A stretch of DNA of 64,000 bases from NCBI RefSeq assembly GCF_024679095.1, contig NC_066568.1:7974969-8038968 (forward strand), in the 5' to 3' direction. Position 1 is the first letter of the stretch. Each line of letters begins with the position of its first letter. Below the pieces are notes generated by a model that saw only the letters and a program-made list of their open reading frames with translations, was not told the origin of the DNA and made no database searches. Source of the DNA: Eriocheir sinensis. Its lineage: Eukaryota > Arthropoda > Malacostraca > Decapoda > Varunidae. Shown here piece after piece: positions 54,451-64,000 of this stretch. A program made the translations under genes and the position numbers.

Positions 54451-54710
54451 TTTGGTGTTTTTTTTAAGGGGAAATTTACTTAAAACCACTGTCTTGATTT
54501 TGTTATGGGGAAGCGATCTTAAAATCCTGAAATATCTGTCGCGAGATTTTGTTGTCTTTGTGATGGGGGAACTTACTTATATGTGAATGATAGGAAACTT
54601 ACTTAAACTGTTAATGATGGGAAACTTACTTAAACTGAATGATGTCTTGATTTTGTCTATTGTAAAAGTGTACAAAAGCCATAATTTTTTTTAGAAGTGA
54701 TTCCTTAACT

Positions 54711-55156
54711 GTAGAAAGAAACGCTTGTCTGAACCATCTCAAGAGTACTATACACCATGAAATTACCTCTTATATGACATCATCACCTATTTTTTATCCT
54801 TTGAGTTTACTGTAGAAAAAATACATCGCAAGTACCATGGATTAACCTCCTATTGATAACGTTATATGAGAATCTGTTCATGTAAAGAAAGGCTTAAGTT
54901 CTCAGCTAGATCCATGACCACAGCTTGTCTGCTTCGAGAGTGAGGGACCAGACGAGGGGGGACTTAGCGAACTTGGTGGTAAAAAGAAACGCATGTCTGA
55001 ACCATCTCGAGAGTACTATACACCATGAAATCATCTCCTTATTCATGACATTAGCACTTATTTTATCCTTTGAGTTTACTGTAGAAAAAACACATTGCAA
55101 GTACCATGGATTAAGAGTGAGGAACCAGGCGAGGGGGGACTTAGCGAAATTGATGG
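54711..55156. repeat. Direct duplication, about 140 bp, with a shared 40-bp flank
   Basis: GTAGAAAGAAACGCTTGTC...ACCATGGATTAA (54711-54847) repeats at 54979-55113. GGGACCAGACGAGGGGGGAC repeats as GGAACCAGGCGAGGGGGGAC at about 55121. Confidence 0.85.
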
Positions 55157-55332
55157 CTGGCAGCGACTGTGGTGGTGGTGGTGGTGCGGGGGGGTAGCAA
55201 AGAGGCAGGGACAGCGGTGCAGCCTAGAGAACACAGACACCACTACGTCACTACAGCGGTGTATGGTAATAATGCTGGAGAGGGGGGTGTCGCGCCCAGT
55301 CTGTACGCACCACCCCAATTAGTACTCACTCG

Positions 55333-55535
55333 CAGCGTTGTCAGATTATCCTACTCCAAGCATCGTATTTTTCAGTTTCTGGCTCCACAACTAATGCGAA
55401 AAAATAGAAACACATCAGTAATTAACCATTTCGACGGTAACTATTAATCAATCTAGCTATTGGGATGGAGGAGACAGTTTTGGGGTCGGAAAGTGGTAAA
55501 TGTTATAGGCTGAGGATGACAATCTGGCAACGCTG
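55333..55535. mobile_element. hAT-MITE (family B), copy 4
   Basis: Ends CAGCGTTGTCAGATTATCC and complement CAGCGTTGCCAGATTGTCA. A perfect 8-bp duplication CTCACTCG flanks it (55325-55332, 55536-55543). Confidence 0.92.
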
Positions 55536-56137
55536 CTCACTCGGGGAAAGAAGTGATAGAAAATTGAGCAGATAAAAACAACTTCTCGAACTAAAGAATC
55601 CATATTGATCTCTTTTACTATATATAGGTATCCCTCGCTTTACAATTGGGTTACATTTTAGGGAATGCAATTGTGAAGCAAAGCGTTCATATACTTTACA
55701 TACGTTCATATCACATATACGTTCAGAGCTTGAGGTTTAAATAATAAGATCATGTTCCAGGATTCATACATCAAGTGACCTAAGGATCGTAGTATGTGAT
55801 ATTAATGATGTTTTATGAACTGTACTGTATCAGAATCATTACCAAAGCAAATATAACCACGTAGTCAATCCTCGATACTCCTCATACTTGAAGCGATCAC
55901 ACTAGTGGTTGGTATAAGTATGTAAGCATCTATAAGCAGATATCCACGGGTGTGTCTGTTACCTAACCCCTGTGGATGTTGAGGTGTGACTACTTTTTTC
56001 TCCTGACATGAGTACTAATTGCAATGGTGCAGACAGACGTGGGCACACCCTTGTAGCAGTAAGCAGCACACAGCACACACTACGCACTAGGCCGGGACAC
56101 CATCTACAACTCATAAAGGAAGGACTAAAGCCATAAG

Positions 56138-56341
56138 CAGCGTTGCCAAATTATCGTACTCATCGCATTGTATTGTCGTAGTTTCTGACCAATGACCATA
56201 GCAAAAGAGCACATAGAAACATCAATAAATAGGAGTTTTAACGTTAACTTCAATTTTCTATCGTCATTTGTGTAGGTACGAGAGTTTGAGGCTTAAAAAG
56301 GATGAATACAATGTGGTGAATACGATAATCTGGCAACCCTG
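56138..56341. mobile_element. hAT-MITE (family B), copy 5, uninterrupted
   Basis: Ends CAGCGTTGCCAAATTATCG and complement CAGGGTTGCCAGATTATCG; flanks GCCATAAG and GCCACAAG. It shows the empty TTAA sites that carry TTAA-MITEs in copies 2 and 3. Confidence 0.92.
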
Positions 56342-56349
56342 GCCACAAG

Positions 56350-57696
56350 GGAACATGCTGCTGCTGCTCCTGACAATGGAAGTCTTCAGAGATCTCTCGC
56401 CGGCAAGAAGTGAAAACAGACTCCGGCATTGCAAGTGCTTCTCGTAATGTTATGCTCAAGACAATTTTATCTCTGCCGATTCATATAAACATAAAAAATA
56501 CAAGTGTTGCTGTGTTTGGACCTTATGTTATTATGCAGTCAGTCATACCCATTCGTGACCTCACTTTGGCAACACACAGTTATCTCGGAGACAAACACCC
56601 GCCGCTCGCCATGCCCAACACTGTGTTTCATACATTCATCGTCGTCATCATCACCAGTCATGTCTCAAATAGGTTATGTTCGCCAATTTGTACAAACTGT
56701 TTCAATTAGTGTTTATATCAGGAAAATGTTGCTTTAGAAAACTGACCTAAATTATGAAAATTATTAGTCGTGGAACATAAGTACTATAACTGATAACATG
56801 ACATTGTAGATAAGTACTATGACAGCAATTTATATTTTGGCATTACTTCACTTCATAGAAAACATCATGTACAAATTTGTGACAAGCTAAAAAAAAATAA
56901 TAATACTGAGAAATGAAAAAAATAATATACACAAAGAAATAAAAAACGATGAAGGACTTTTTCCCTTTTCCTTTTTAGCAGAGCAGGTTTATCCTTGATG
57001 CGTTTGAGTACAATTTGGGGCGGTGCGTACAGACTGGCAGACACACCCCAGCACAGGAGACGGCCAAGCCTGCGCCTCTCTCAAGTGATGCGGCTCTTCA
57101 TGAGGTGACAAGATATGCTAAACTAAGCCAACTCGTTAAACTAAGCCAATCCATTTAACTGAACTAATGGGGAGCATACACCAGGGGTCCCGTCGCTTCA
57201 CTCACTCACCGCCTTCACCCCTAACAGTCCCCCCGAGCAAGCCTCCATGCAATTGTCCTGTCCATCCCAGGCCCCTCCCGGCAGGATCGATCAAGTTACC
57301 CGAGCCATGAGTTGTGTGGGTGTCCCCTTGGCCCCCTCCACTCGTACAGACACAACCATGGCGGTAGAATTGGTAGAGTCAACACGGCCTGCTAATCCCA
57401 TTCATTGAGGTGAAGCCGATGAACTGTCAACTTTACGGCTAGAAGATGGGGGATACCTGGCCCGGGGTGAGAACTAACGGCCATGGCTCACCTGACAACA
57501 CCTGACACCTGGCCGTAAAAATGACAGCTCGGGCGGATTCACTTAATTGGGCTGATGTTGCCTCCACCAATCCTACCTCCATGGACACAACCCTAAGCCA
57601 GCTCATTAAACTAAGCTGTCTTGTTAACCTAAGCTTGTGTGTGTCACCATCTCGACCATCATTTGTGCAGTTCATTACGTAATTACAGTTTACACA
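56350..57696. other. Intergenic DNA, no confident gene
   Basis: A 99-codon frame at 56410-56709 has no recognisable domain. CTAAGCCAA-type repeats occur at 57120-57160 and 57595-57635. Confidence 0.5.
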
Positions 57697-58023
57697 ATGG
57701 TACACACTAAGGTTTTTATTATTACTATTGTTCTACTGGTATTGCTGGGTGTCTTCTGTTCACCTTCTACACTAGGTGGAGACTTGGCAACTCTATTCAG
57801 AAAAAGAAGTAAGCAAATGAGAAAAAGAAAACATGGAAATGAATTGCAGCTGAAAATTTGGAGAGGGTTTAATTTTTGTATTCTAAGAGGAAAAAATGGT
57901 AATCAAGTGCTTCCTACATCTAGGCTAAGGTGTTTTAGTGACTGTTATCCTGAAGTGACTACTAAATGGAGTGGTGCGTGCAAATCAGCAAACATAACCT
58001 CTACGGAAAAGTTCAACTGGTGA
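57697..58023 (+). CDS. Candidate small secreted cationic peptide, 108 aa
   Basis: The open frame begins MVHTKVFIITIVLLVLLGVF, a strong signal peptide (cut near residue 22-28). A very basic segment RKRSKQMRKRKH follows, with possible furin sites, then four cysteines (C61-x17-C79-x3-C83-x11-C95) around FCILRGKNGNQ and RLRCFSDCYPE. That layout suits an antimicrobial or hormone-like precursor, but no known family was recognised. The end overlaps AACTG|GTGAGG, a good 5' splice site, so the product may continue in another exon. A longer start at 57637 is less likely because the hydrophobic core would be internal. Existence as a gene is inferred from architecture only. Confidence 0.4.
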   Translation: MVHTKVFIITIVLLVLLGVFCSPSTLGGDLATLFRKRSKQMRKRKHGNELQLKIWRGFNFCILRGKNGNQVLPTSRLRCFSDCYPEVTTKWSGACKSANITSTEKFNW

Positions 58024-60600
58024 GGCGCTAGCTACTGGCACACTGACGCGGCTCACAGCGAGGCCCAGCGAGTGCTTGAGGCCTATCACACACACCCACA
58101 CTCTGGGCGCCTGTCTTTACAAAACTTTGCCACATGCCTTGACAGTGGAGTGCCTGATGTGCCACTGCAACACTCATGGAAGATTTCAAGCTTTGGCAAC
58201 TGAGGCAATAATGGCTGAAGACAAACCACACAAACCGAGGCATTGCAGCGCTTATCACTGAGAACACAGAGCGGTGATCTTCTTCCTGACCCGGCTGAGC
58301 CCCGCACCTGAGGCCACACTGTAGACAACACTATGTTGTCCAATACATAGTAACAAAGAACTATGGGCAGTGTATCACATCAGACTGATAAGGCTCACCC
58401 TTGGCCTTGAGGCCTTTTGAGAATGAGCAGCTTCTGCCTCTACGACTTGACTCATCTGGTGTACACGCAGGCCAAGGCTCGGCCCCATGTCCGGGTGGAA
58501 CACAAGGAATGTCCCTCACCCTGCCCATCACTCAGTGCACATGAGCCAAGGCTTCCCTCCCTCCCTCCCTCCCTCCCACCAATGGAGTGGTAATTTTAAC
58601 TTGTATCATGTTTGATTCTCTTTGAAACACTCACTGCACTGATGAAAATAAAAAGAGGCTGTTTTTTGAGACTTGCTGTAAGAAACACAAGTCTTCGTGA
58701 CATCAAACACTCATGGAAACAAACCCTCACAACACAATTTAGCTGCCTCCCACACCCTTACTGATATTTCAATGCCCGCAGAATTTTATGATAAATAGAA
58801 CCACTCACTCACTCTCTCTCTCCCACACATGCATAGCTGAGCCACTCACCTGGAACAACTCTCTCACTGCTCGGCAACGCCACAAACAACTGGAAACTCT
58901 TTATCAAAAATATCCTCCGCTATGATACATAATATTCCCTCGCCCACACCCGCCAGGGAGGCCGGCCATCACACCACACCCACCAGGAGATAACAGCACC
59001 CACACACGACAAACATGACAAACAACAGGCGTGTGTGTGTGTGAGATATGGGTTTGAATACTCTTTCCTTGACATTTTATCACACAAGTTTGTCGGCCAT
59101 GAATTTAAACCGATATTCTCCAATACAATTTTTACACTGTCATTTTCTGCATAAGTCCCCCAAGAGGTTTGTGTGTATGTGTGGTTTTGAATTCTCCTTC
59201 CTAGGCGCTATATCACATGGGTTTGTCGGCCATACATGTACCGACACACCTTGATGCATTCCTCACATCAAAACATTCCTACGATGAACTTCTTATTTGT
59301 TTTAACCCAATGGTTTCAGTTTTTCTTTCCCTTTTATTGTGGTGAGTAAGGCTTTCTCCCGTCCATCTTGACAGACTCTCATGCATTTCTTACGATACAC
59401 TTAAGAGGAGATAAGTTCATTAATTTCACTTTTTGTTTCCCTTTGGCATTTTAAGTTTGACTCCTCTCCCTTTCAACATGGCCCTACAGTTGTGGCGCCA
59501 AGACCAAACACCCCAATAACTTCACAAACATGAGAATTGAGGACAACTTTCGGTGCTAATATTACTGTTATAATGTTGGCGGCCCTGTGGAGCGCTGCTA
59601 CGACGGCGGACCAGGGCCTGAAACCTCATCAACGGTAAACGGTAAACGGTAGCCATCATCACCATCCCTTTCAACAAGCCATTATGCATTTCCTCGCTAA
59701 AATCCTTCCATGTGATGTTTTTACGATGAACTGAAGATTTGTTTAGTCCGATAGTTTAGGTTCTTCATTTTCCGTTGAAGAAGTAAGCTTGTTTCCCTCC
59801 CCCTTGATGACATTCTCACTACAACCTTCCAGCAGTGTTTCTACGATAACCTGAATATTTGTTTTAAGTCCAACGGTTCAGTTTTTAAGTAAGGTTGTCT
59901 TGACATGCCTGCAATCTTCTGTCTCCTTTCTGCGATATTTTTATGACGAACCGAAGACTTGTCAATAATTTCTCCTTCTTTCCCTTCTGTAGTAGTAAGT
60001 AAGGCTGCCTCCCTCCCTATTGCCTTTCCCTTCCCCCATCCTTAAACCATCTTCACACAGCGCAACAACAACGCCAGAACGCAGCATAACAATCCACGTG
60101 CTCTCTCTACCTTAACGAGAGCAGAACATCACATCACACCTGCACGCACTTGGCCACTCTCTCTCTCTCTCTCTCTCTCTCGCTCGCTCGCACACAGAGA
60201 CAAATGATATCGGCACTTACAACGAGAACATTTAAAACACGCAGAAACTCAGGTCGTTAAATATTAGGAAACGGTCTGCCAGGAGTGGTGTGATTAACTG
60301 TACATCCATCCGTCCGTCCTTCTGTTCTTCCTTTCATCCGTTCCTCCTCTTACCACCACAGACTAACAGCGCTGGCATGACTGGGAGATGGTCACATTTA
60401 GAGCCACGAAAACTGCGTCGCTTCACTTCTGCTCGCTGCTACCGCCAATGTCTAAGGGGAGAGAGTGTATTAGGCCCTCGTTCTCAATTATTTACATACC
60501 TACATACACACACCTAACACCCTACACGCCTACACACACACACACTAAGACTTACACATACCTACACACACACGGAAGAAATTACCACCAGGAACACAAG
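58024..60600. other. Intergenic DNA, no gene
   Basis: Contains (CTCC)n at 58556-58577, a short (TG)n at 59030-59041, ACGGTAA repeats at 59632-59650 and (TC)n at 60163-60180. Degenerate repeated blocks (GTTTCTACGATAAC / TTTTTACGATGAAC with TTTGTTTTAAG) recur from 59270 to 59970. No coding signal. Confidence 0.5.
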
Positions 60601-60639
60601 AGGACATAGTAAAAAATTGAGGAAGGGAAGATGCTTGAG

Positions 60640-60825
60640 AGACATAAAAAAAATATAGCTTCCCACAAAGAAATGTAGAGGTTTGGAACAGACTGAGTGA
60701 GGATGTAGTATCGGCGAGGAGTGTCCAAAGCTTTAAGGAAAAGTTGGATAAATATAGATTATGGAGACGGGACCACACGAGCGTAAAGCCCAGGCCCTGT
60801 AAAACTACAACTAGGTAAATACATC
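60640..60825 (+). pseudogene. CR1-like LINE 3' end
   Basis: Reads SFPQRNVEVWNRLSEDVVSA and VQSFKEKLDKYRLWRRD, the C-terminal end of a LINE polymerase, then ACTACAACTAGGTAAATACA, a short 3' tail. Confidence 0.7.
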
Positions 60826-60910
60826 TGGTAAGGCTTCTCTAAGGGTTGTTGTGGGTGTTTCCATGGGTAGTTTTATGAGCTTAGTGGTGGTTCAAAAAGC
60901 TTAACTAATC
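60826..60910 (+). mobile_element. MITE family C, copy 5 (fragment)
   Basis: AAGGCTTCTCTAAGG, GGGTAGTTTTATGAGC and TTAGTGGTGGTTC match the family body. Confidence 0.45.
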
Positions 60911-60943
60911 TCCCTTCCAATGAACAAAGAAAGCATCGGAAAT

Positions 60944-61215
60944 ATAGATGAACATTTGGATCTACAGTTTACATTGAGAAGCTCGTGGAAGCAGTCCCAT
61001 ATGCCCCAAGAGTCAGATATCACGGCAACCACTATAAAAAAAATTTGCTTGTGCCACTGAACCACTAACACCATTGGAGACATAGATTAACATTTGGATT
61101 TACAGTTTACAGTGAGAAGCTCGTGGAAGCAGTCCCATATGCCCCAAGAGTCATGCATCATGGCAACCACTATAAAAAAAATTCGCCTGCACCACTGAAC
61201 CACTAACATCACTCC
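60944..61215. repeat. 139-bp tandem duplication near PPP1R11 3' end
   Basis: Two copies start TAGATGAACATTTGGAT and TAGATTAACATTTGGAT and share GAGAAGCTCGTGGAAGCAGT and CATATGCCCCAAGAGTCA. They lie 42 bp or more past the PPP1R11 stop, probably in its 3'UTR. Confidence 0.85.
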
Positions 61216-61256
61216 CAGCATTAAAAAATAAACACAAGATTGAGGACCCCAGAAAG

Positions 61257-62088
61257 TTATACAGTGGGGACAATATCCTGGCACATGTTCTCACCTCCGT
61301 TATTCTGAAGGCTACCGGGTGCTGGCTGGTCGCTCTTCTTCTTCTTCTTCTTCTCGACGTGGCCGTAGCAATGTTCACACTCATCATCGTCCGAGTCCGA
61401 GCTGCTCACCTCCAGCTCATGAGGCTTGACGTAGACACAACAACCTGTGGCGATAAATGAGACCTCAGAAAACTCGAAAGAACTACAAATTTTTCTTTTA
61501 ACCCGGTAGCAATGACAGGCCAAATTTGTGGCTTTACCGTGTAGCAGCGACGGGCCAAATTTGTGGCTTTACCGTGTAGCAGCGACGGGCCAAATTTGTG
61601 CCATGATATAAACCCCCCAAAACAGAAGATACATAAACTGATCACAAATGCTTTGATATATATATTATGAAATGGTTTGTGTGAGGGGTGATTTTTTCTC
61701 ATTTTTCTCGCTTGGGGGGACCATTAAGAAGCGTGATCCCCGCTGCTACCGGGTCAAATATCAAATGAGAAAAAACAAAAATAGAAACCAGCAATGTGAG
61801 AGAAGTAAACACAGGACTTTTTTTCATCATGGTTTCCTTTTTTTTGCCCTTGAGCTGTTTCCTTTGCTGTAAAAAAAAAAAATATCCCTAAAAAAAAGAA
61901 AAAAGAAAAAAAAGAGAGAGAAAGAGAGAGAGAGGGGGAAGGAGGATGAAGTAGATATTGACGGTTTGACGGGACTCACATTTTGACTTCTTCTTCCCCA
62001 TGTGTTCATTATCCACGGTGTCGTTGGTCCAGCTCACCTTCTTGGCTCGGGGCTTGTGGAGCTTCAGGCGCACCACCCCACTGGACAC
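61257..62088 (-). CDS. PPP1R11: PPP1R11 (protein phosphatase 1 inhibitor-3) homologue, last two exons
   Basis: PPP1R11 is a small, mostly disordered inhibitor of protein phosphatase 1. Visible exons on the - strand are 62088-61980 and 61444-61257, joined in phase 1 (AAAT|GTGAGT ... CCACAG|GTTG), with a TAA stop at 61259. The first reads VVRLKLHKPRAKKVSWTNDT and VDNEHMGKKKSK, containing the PP1-docking KKVSW. The second begins CCCVYVKPHELEVSSSDSDD, then CEHCYGHVEKKKKKKSD. These correspond to human KVEWTSDTVDNEHMGR and SSKCCCIYEKP. The exon with the start codon (Thr-rich N-terminus) is not found to the window edge and should lie to the right. The tail after the Lys run is not conserved in my recollection. 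The intron holds TTAA-MITE copy 8. Confidence 0.9.
61498..61757 (+). mobile_element. TTAA-MITE (family A), copy 8
   Basis: TTAA at 61498, TCAA at 61754. Three 35-bp units. Termini CCCGGTAGCAATG and CGCTGCTACCGGG. It lies 53 bp upstream (in transcription) of the last PPP1R11 exon. Confidence 0.9.
61822..61890 (+). mobile_element. Jockey-type LINE 3' tail fragment
   Basis: TTGCCCTTGAGCTGTTTCC, then TTTGCTGTAAAAAAAA: the family tail in + orientation. Confidence 0.5.
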
Positions 62089-62119
62089 CTGGAGAAGGGA
62101 AATACAGGTTAGGTTGGAC

Positions 62120-62636
62120 GGTCCTCCTTACCCCCTTCCTCTCCTTCCCTTCCTCACCCTTTCCTTCCCTTCCCCACTTCCCCCCTCCCTTTCCTTCCTT
62201 CCTCTCTACCATCCCTTTCTCTACCTCCTTCCTCTCCCTCTTCCCTCTCCCTTCCTCCCTCTCTTCCCTCTCCCTTTCCTTCCTTTCCCTCCTATTCCCC
62301 TCTTGCCCTTCCCTTCCTCCCTTTCTCTACCCCCTTCCTCTCCCTCCTTCCCTCTTCCTTTCTCCTCCTTCCCTCCTCTTCCCTTCCTCCCTTTCACCCC
62401 TTCCTGTCCCTCCTATTCCCCTCTTGCCCTTCCCTTCCTCCCTTTCTCTACCCCCTTCCTCTCCCTCCTTCCCCCTCTTGCCCTTCCCTTCCTCCCTTTC
62501 TCTACCCCCTTCCTCTCCCTCCTTCCCCCTCTTGCCCTTCCCTTCCTCCCTTTCCCTACCCCCCTCCTCTCCTCCCTCCCCTACTTTCCCTCTTCTCCTC
62601 CCCTTCCTCCCTCTTCCCCCCCTTCCCTTCACAAGA
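62120..62636. repeat. Pyrimidine-rich tract
   Basis: TTCCCTCC-type sequence with a unit of about 55 bp (CTTGCCCTTCCCTTCCTCCC, TTTCTCTACCCCCTTCC) repeated at about 62315, 62422, 62478 and 62530. Confidence 0.85.
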
Positions 62637-62662
62637 GTCATGGGTCAAGGAGATGGTGTATA

Positions 62663-62849
62663 TAGGGACAGCCTGGCATTGCTTCTTAACTTTACTGCTT
62701 CCTTTTAGCCTTGAGGGAGAAACTATGTCACAGAGTATATATGATTCTCCTTATTCTGTTTATTTTTGTGGTGATGGAAGACCGGACTCACCTAGGGCTA
62801 AATATGATAGAGAAAGGATACTGTTAACATAGAGAAGAAGGGAATGGAT
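62663..62849. repeat. Inverted repeat, left arm
   Basis: Reverse complement of 63814-64000 with about four mismatches in 187 bp. It starts TAGGGACAGCCTGGCATTGC. Confidence 0.95.
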
Positions 62850-62925
62850 CATATGGAGGGAGCTGTAAGTGAAGTAATGTGTCTGCAAATGAGAAAAAGA
62901 TACAGGAATGTGATAAAAGGCCTAG

Positions 62926-63180
62926 CGGATTTTTTTTTTTTTTTTTTTTTTTTTTTGAGAATGAAAAAAAAAAAGTTCAAGTGCACAAGATCGAAAAAGA
63001 AAACATGAAAGAAAAACAAACGAAGAAGCCAGAATAAGATAAAATTCCCGAAAGATAAAAACAAAACAACAAAATAATATCACACTGAAGAAAATAAATT
63101 AGAAGAAAACAAGAAAATGGTAAGAAAAAGTTCAAAACCCACAAGACAAAGAGAAAAAGAAAACATTTGCAAGATTAAAA
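62926..63180. other. T run and A-rich DNA in the inverted-repeat spacer
   Basis: A T run at 62931-62956 is followed by GAAAAAG-rich sequence. No gene. Confidence 0.6.
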
Positions 63181-63189
63181 AATGAAGAG

Positions 63190-63715
63190 AGATTTCAGGT
63201 CAGTGCATCCAGAGGGGGAGGAAAGGGAGGAGGTAGAGGAAGGGAGGGAGGGGAGAAGTAGGGGAGGAAAGGAGAAAGTAGGGGGAGAGAAGGTGAAGAG
63301 GGGGAGAGAGGGAGAGGGATATAAAAAGGGGGAGGAAGGGGAGGAGAATGGGGGAAGAAGAGGAGAAGGGAGAGGAGGGAGGCAGTGGAGGAGAAAGAGA
63401 GAGGGAGGAAGGGAGAGGAAAGAGGGTAGAGAAAGGGAGGGACAAGAGGGGGAGGAAGGGGAAGAAAGGAGAAAGGAGGGAGAGAAAAGAGGAAGAAGGA
63501 TAGGAGGGAGGAAGGGAGAGGAAAAGAGTAGAGAAAGGGAAGGACAAGAGGGGGAGGAAGGGGAAGAAAGGAGAAAGGAGGGAGAGAAAAGAGGAAGAAG
63601 GATAGGAGGGAGGAGAGGAGGAGAAAGAGAGAGGGAGGGAGGGAGAGGAAAGAGGGTAGAGAAAGGGAGGGTAGAGAAAGGGAGGGAAGGACAAGAGGGG
63701 AGGGAGGAGAAATAC
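63190..63715. repeat. Purine-rich tract
   Basis: GAGGGAGG-type sequence. A unit of about 110 bp (GGACAAGAGGGGGAGGAAGG, GAGAAAAGAGGAAGAAGGAT) is repeated at about 63440 and 63540. A SINE remnant (GATGAGCACTGAGGCAAC) follows at 63745. Confidence 0.85.
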
Positions 63716-63813
63716 TGTGACAAACCTTCTCCTCCCTGATGTGACAGAGATGAGCACTGAGGCAACACACAGCTATAGCGAACACCCCAACTATTAGCTT
63801 CTTCCATAATATT

Positions 63814-64000
63814 ATCCATTCCCTTCTTCTCTAAGTTAACAGTATCCTTTCCCTGTCATATTTAGCCCTAGGTGAGTCCGGTCTTCCATCACCACAAAAA
63901 TAAACAGAATAAGGAGAATCATATATACTCTGTGACATAGTTTCTCCCTCAAGGCTAAAAGGAAGCAGTAAAGTTAAGAAGCAATGCCAAGCTGTCCCTA
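63814..64000. repeat. Inverted repeat, right arm (reaches window edge)
   Basis: Matches the complement of 62663-62849. Because it runs to the last base, the true arm may be longer. Confidence 0.95.

Noticed and set aside
56410..56709. 99-codon frame
   Set aside because: No signal peptide, domain or splice evidence; composition like surrounding intergenic DNA.

Overview
This is nuclear DNA of an arthropod, most likely a decapod (malacostracan) crustacean. The genes have animal-type exons with GT-AG introns, one gene is an arthropod-type chemosensory protein, an interstitial block of the arthropod telomere repeat (AACCT/TTAGG) is present, and the intergenic DNA is unusually rich in di- and trinucleotide microsatellites and CR1/Jockey/RTE-type LINE debris. 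The decapod assignment is inference; nothing here identifies a species.

Layout: (1) 1-250 is a LINE endonuclease fragment. (2) 501-9300, + strand, is the last 2,052 codons of a Dachsous-type giant cadherin in six exons, whose lengths and phases sum to a perfect reading frame. It is followed by a probable long 3'UTR with a tight cluster of GTGCCAA heptamers and a candidate poly(A) signal at 14180. (3) 14993-15379, - strand, is an intronless chemosensory protein (OS-D family) with a possible TATA-type promoter. (4) 15960-23720 is repeat territory: a LINE 3' end, a VNTR, a broken Merlin transposase, a 1.2-kb foldback element, and CR1 fragments in both orientations. (5) 24070-26104, + strand, is a probable two-exon gene for an unrecognised secreted or membrane protein. 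(6) 26570-32030 holds SINEs, a 35-bp minisatellite of about 21 copies and a CR1 fragment carrying a 31-bp minisatellite. (7) 32369-43123, + strand, is a complete FBXW5 homologue, 14 coding exons and 656 codons, with introns full of MITEs, LINEs and a telomere-like block. (8) 44-60 kb is mostly repeats: a 60-bp repeat with splice-site-like junctions, an RTE/Jockey mosaic, triple-nested MITEs, a 99-bp repeat inside a LINE, purine-rich tracts, a CCAAT/GC-box cluster and one candidate small secreted peptide. (9) 61257-62088, - strand, holds the last two exons of a PPP1R11 (protein phosphatase 1 inhibitor-3) homologue; its first exon lies to the right. (10) The right edge carries a 187-bp, about 98% identical inverted repeat that reaches the window end.

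The genes do not form an operon or pathway. What links them is that repeats sit close to splice sites. Two MITE families could be defined from the sequence alone: a TTAA-flanked, piggyBac-like family with CCCGGTAGC termini (8 copies), and a hAT-like family with CAGCGTTGCCA termini and 8-bp target duplications (5 copies). In two places the first is nested in the second, and one of these pairs splits the 3' splice region of an FBXW5 exon.

I see no clear, novel defence or enzymatic system. The strongest unusual items are the nested-MITE acceptor invasion, the decoy 5' splice-site array after FBXW5 exon 4, the interstitial telomeric block, the GTGCCAA cluster in the ds 3'UTR, the three-frame-open 35-bp minisatellite, the in-frame 33-codon expansion inside a LINE, and two unrecognised secreted-protein candidates.
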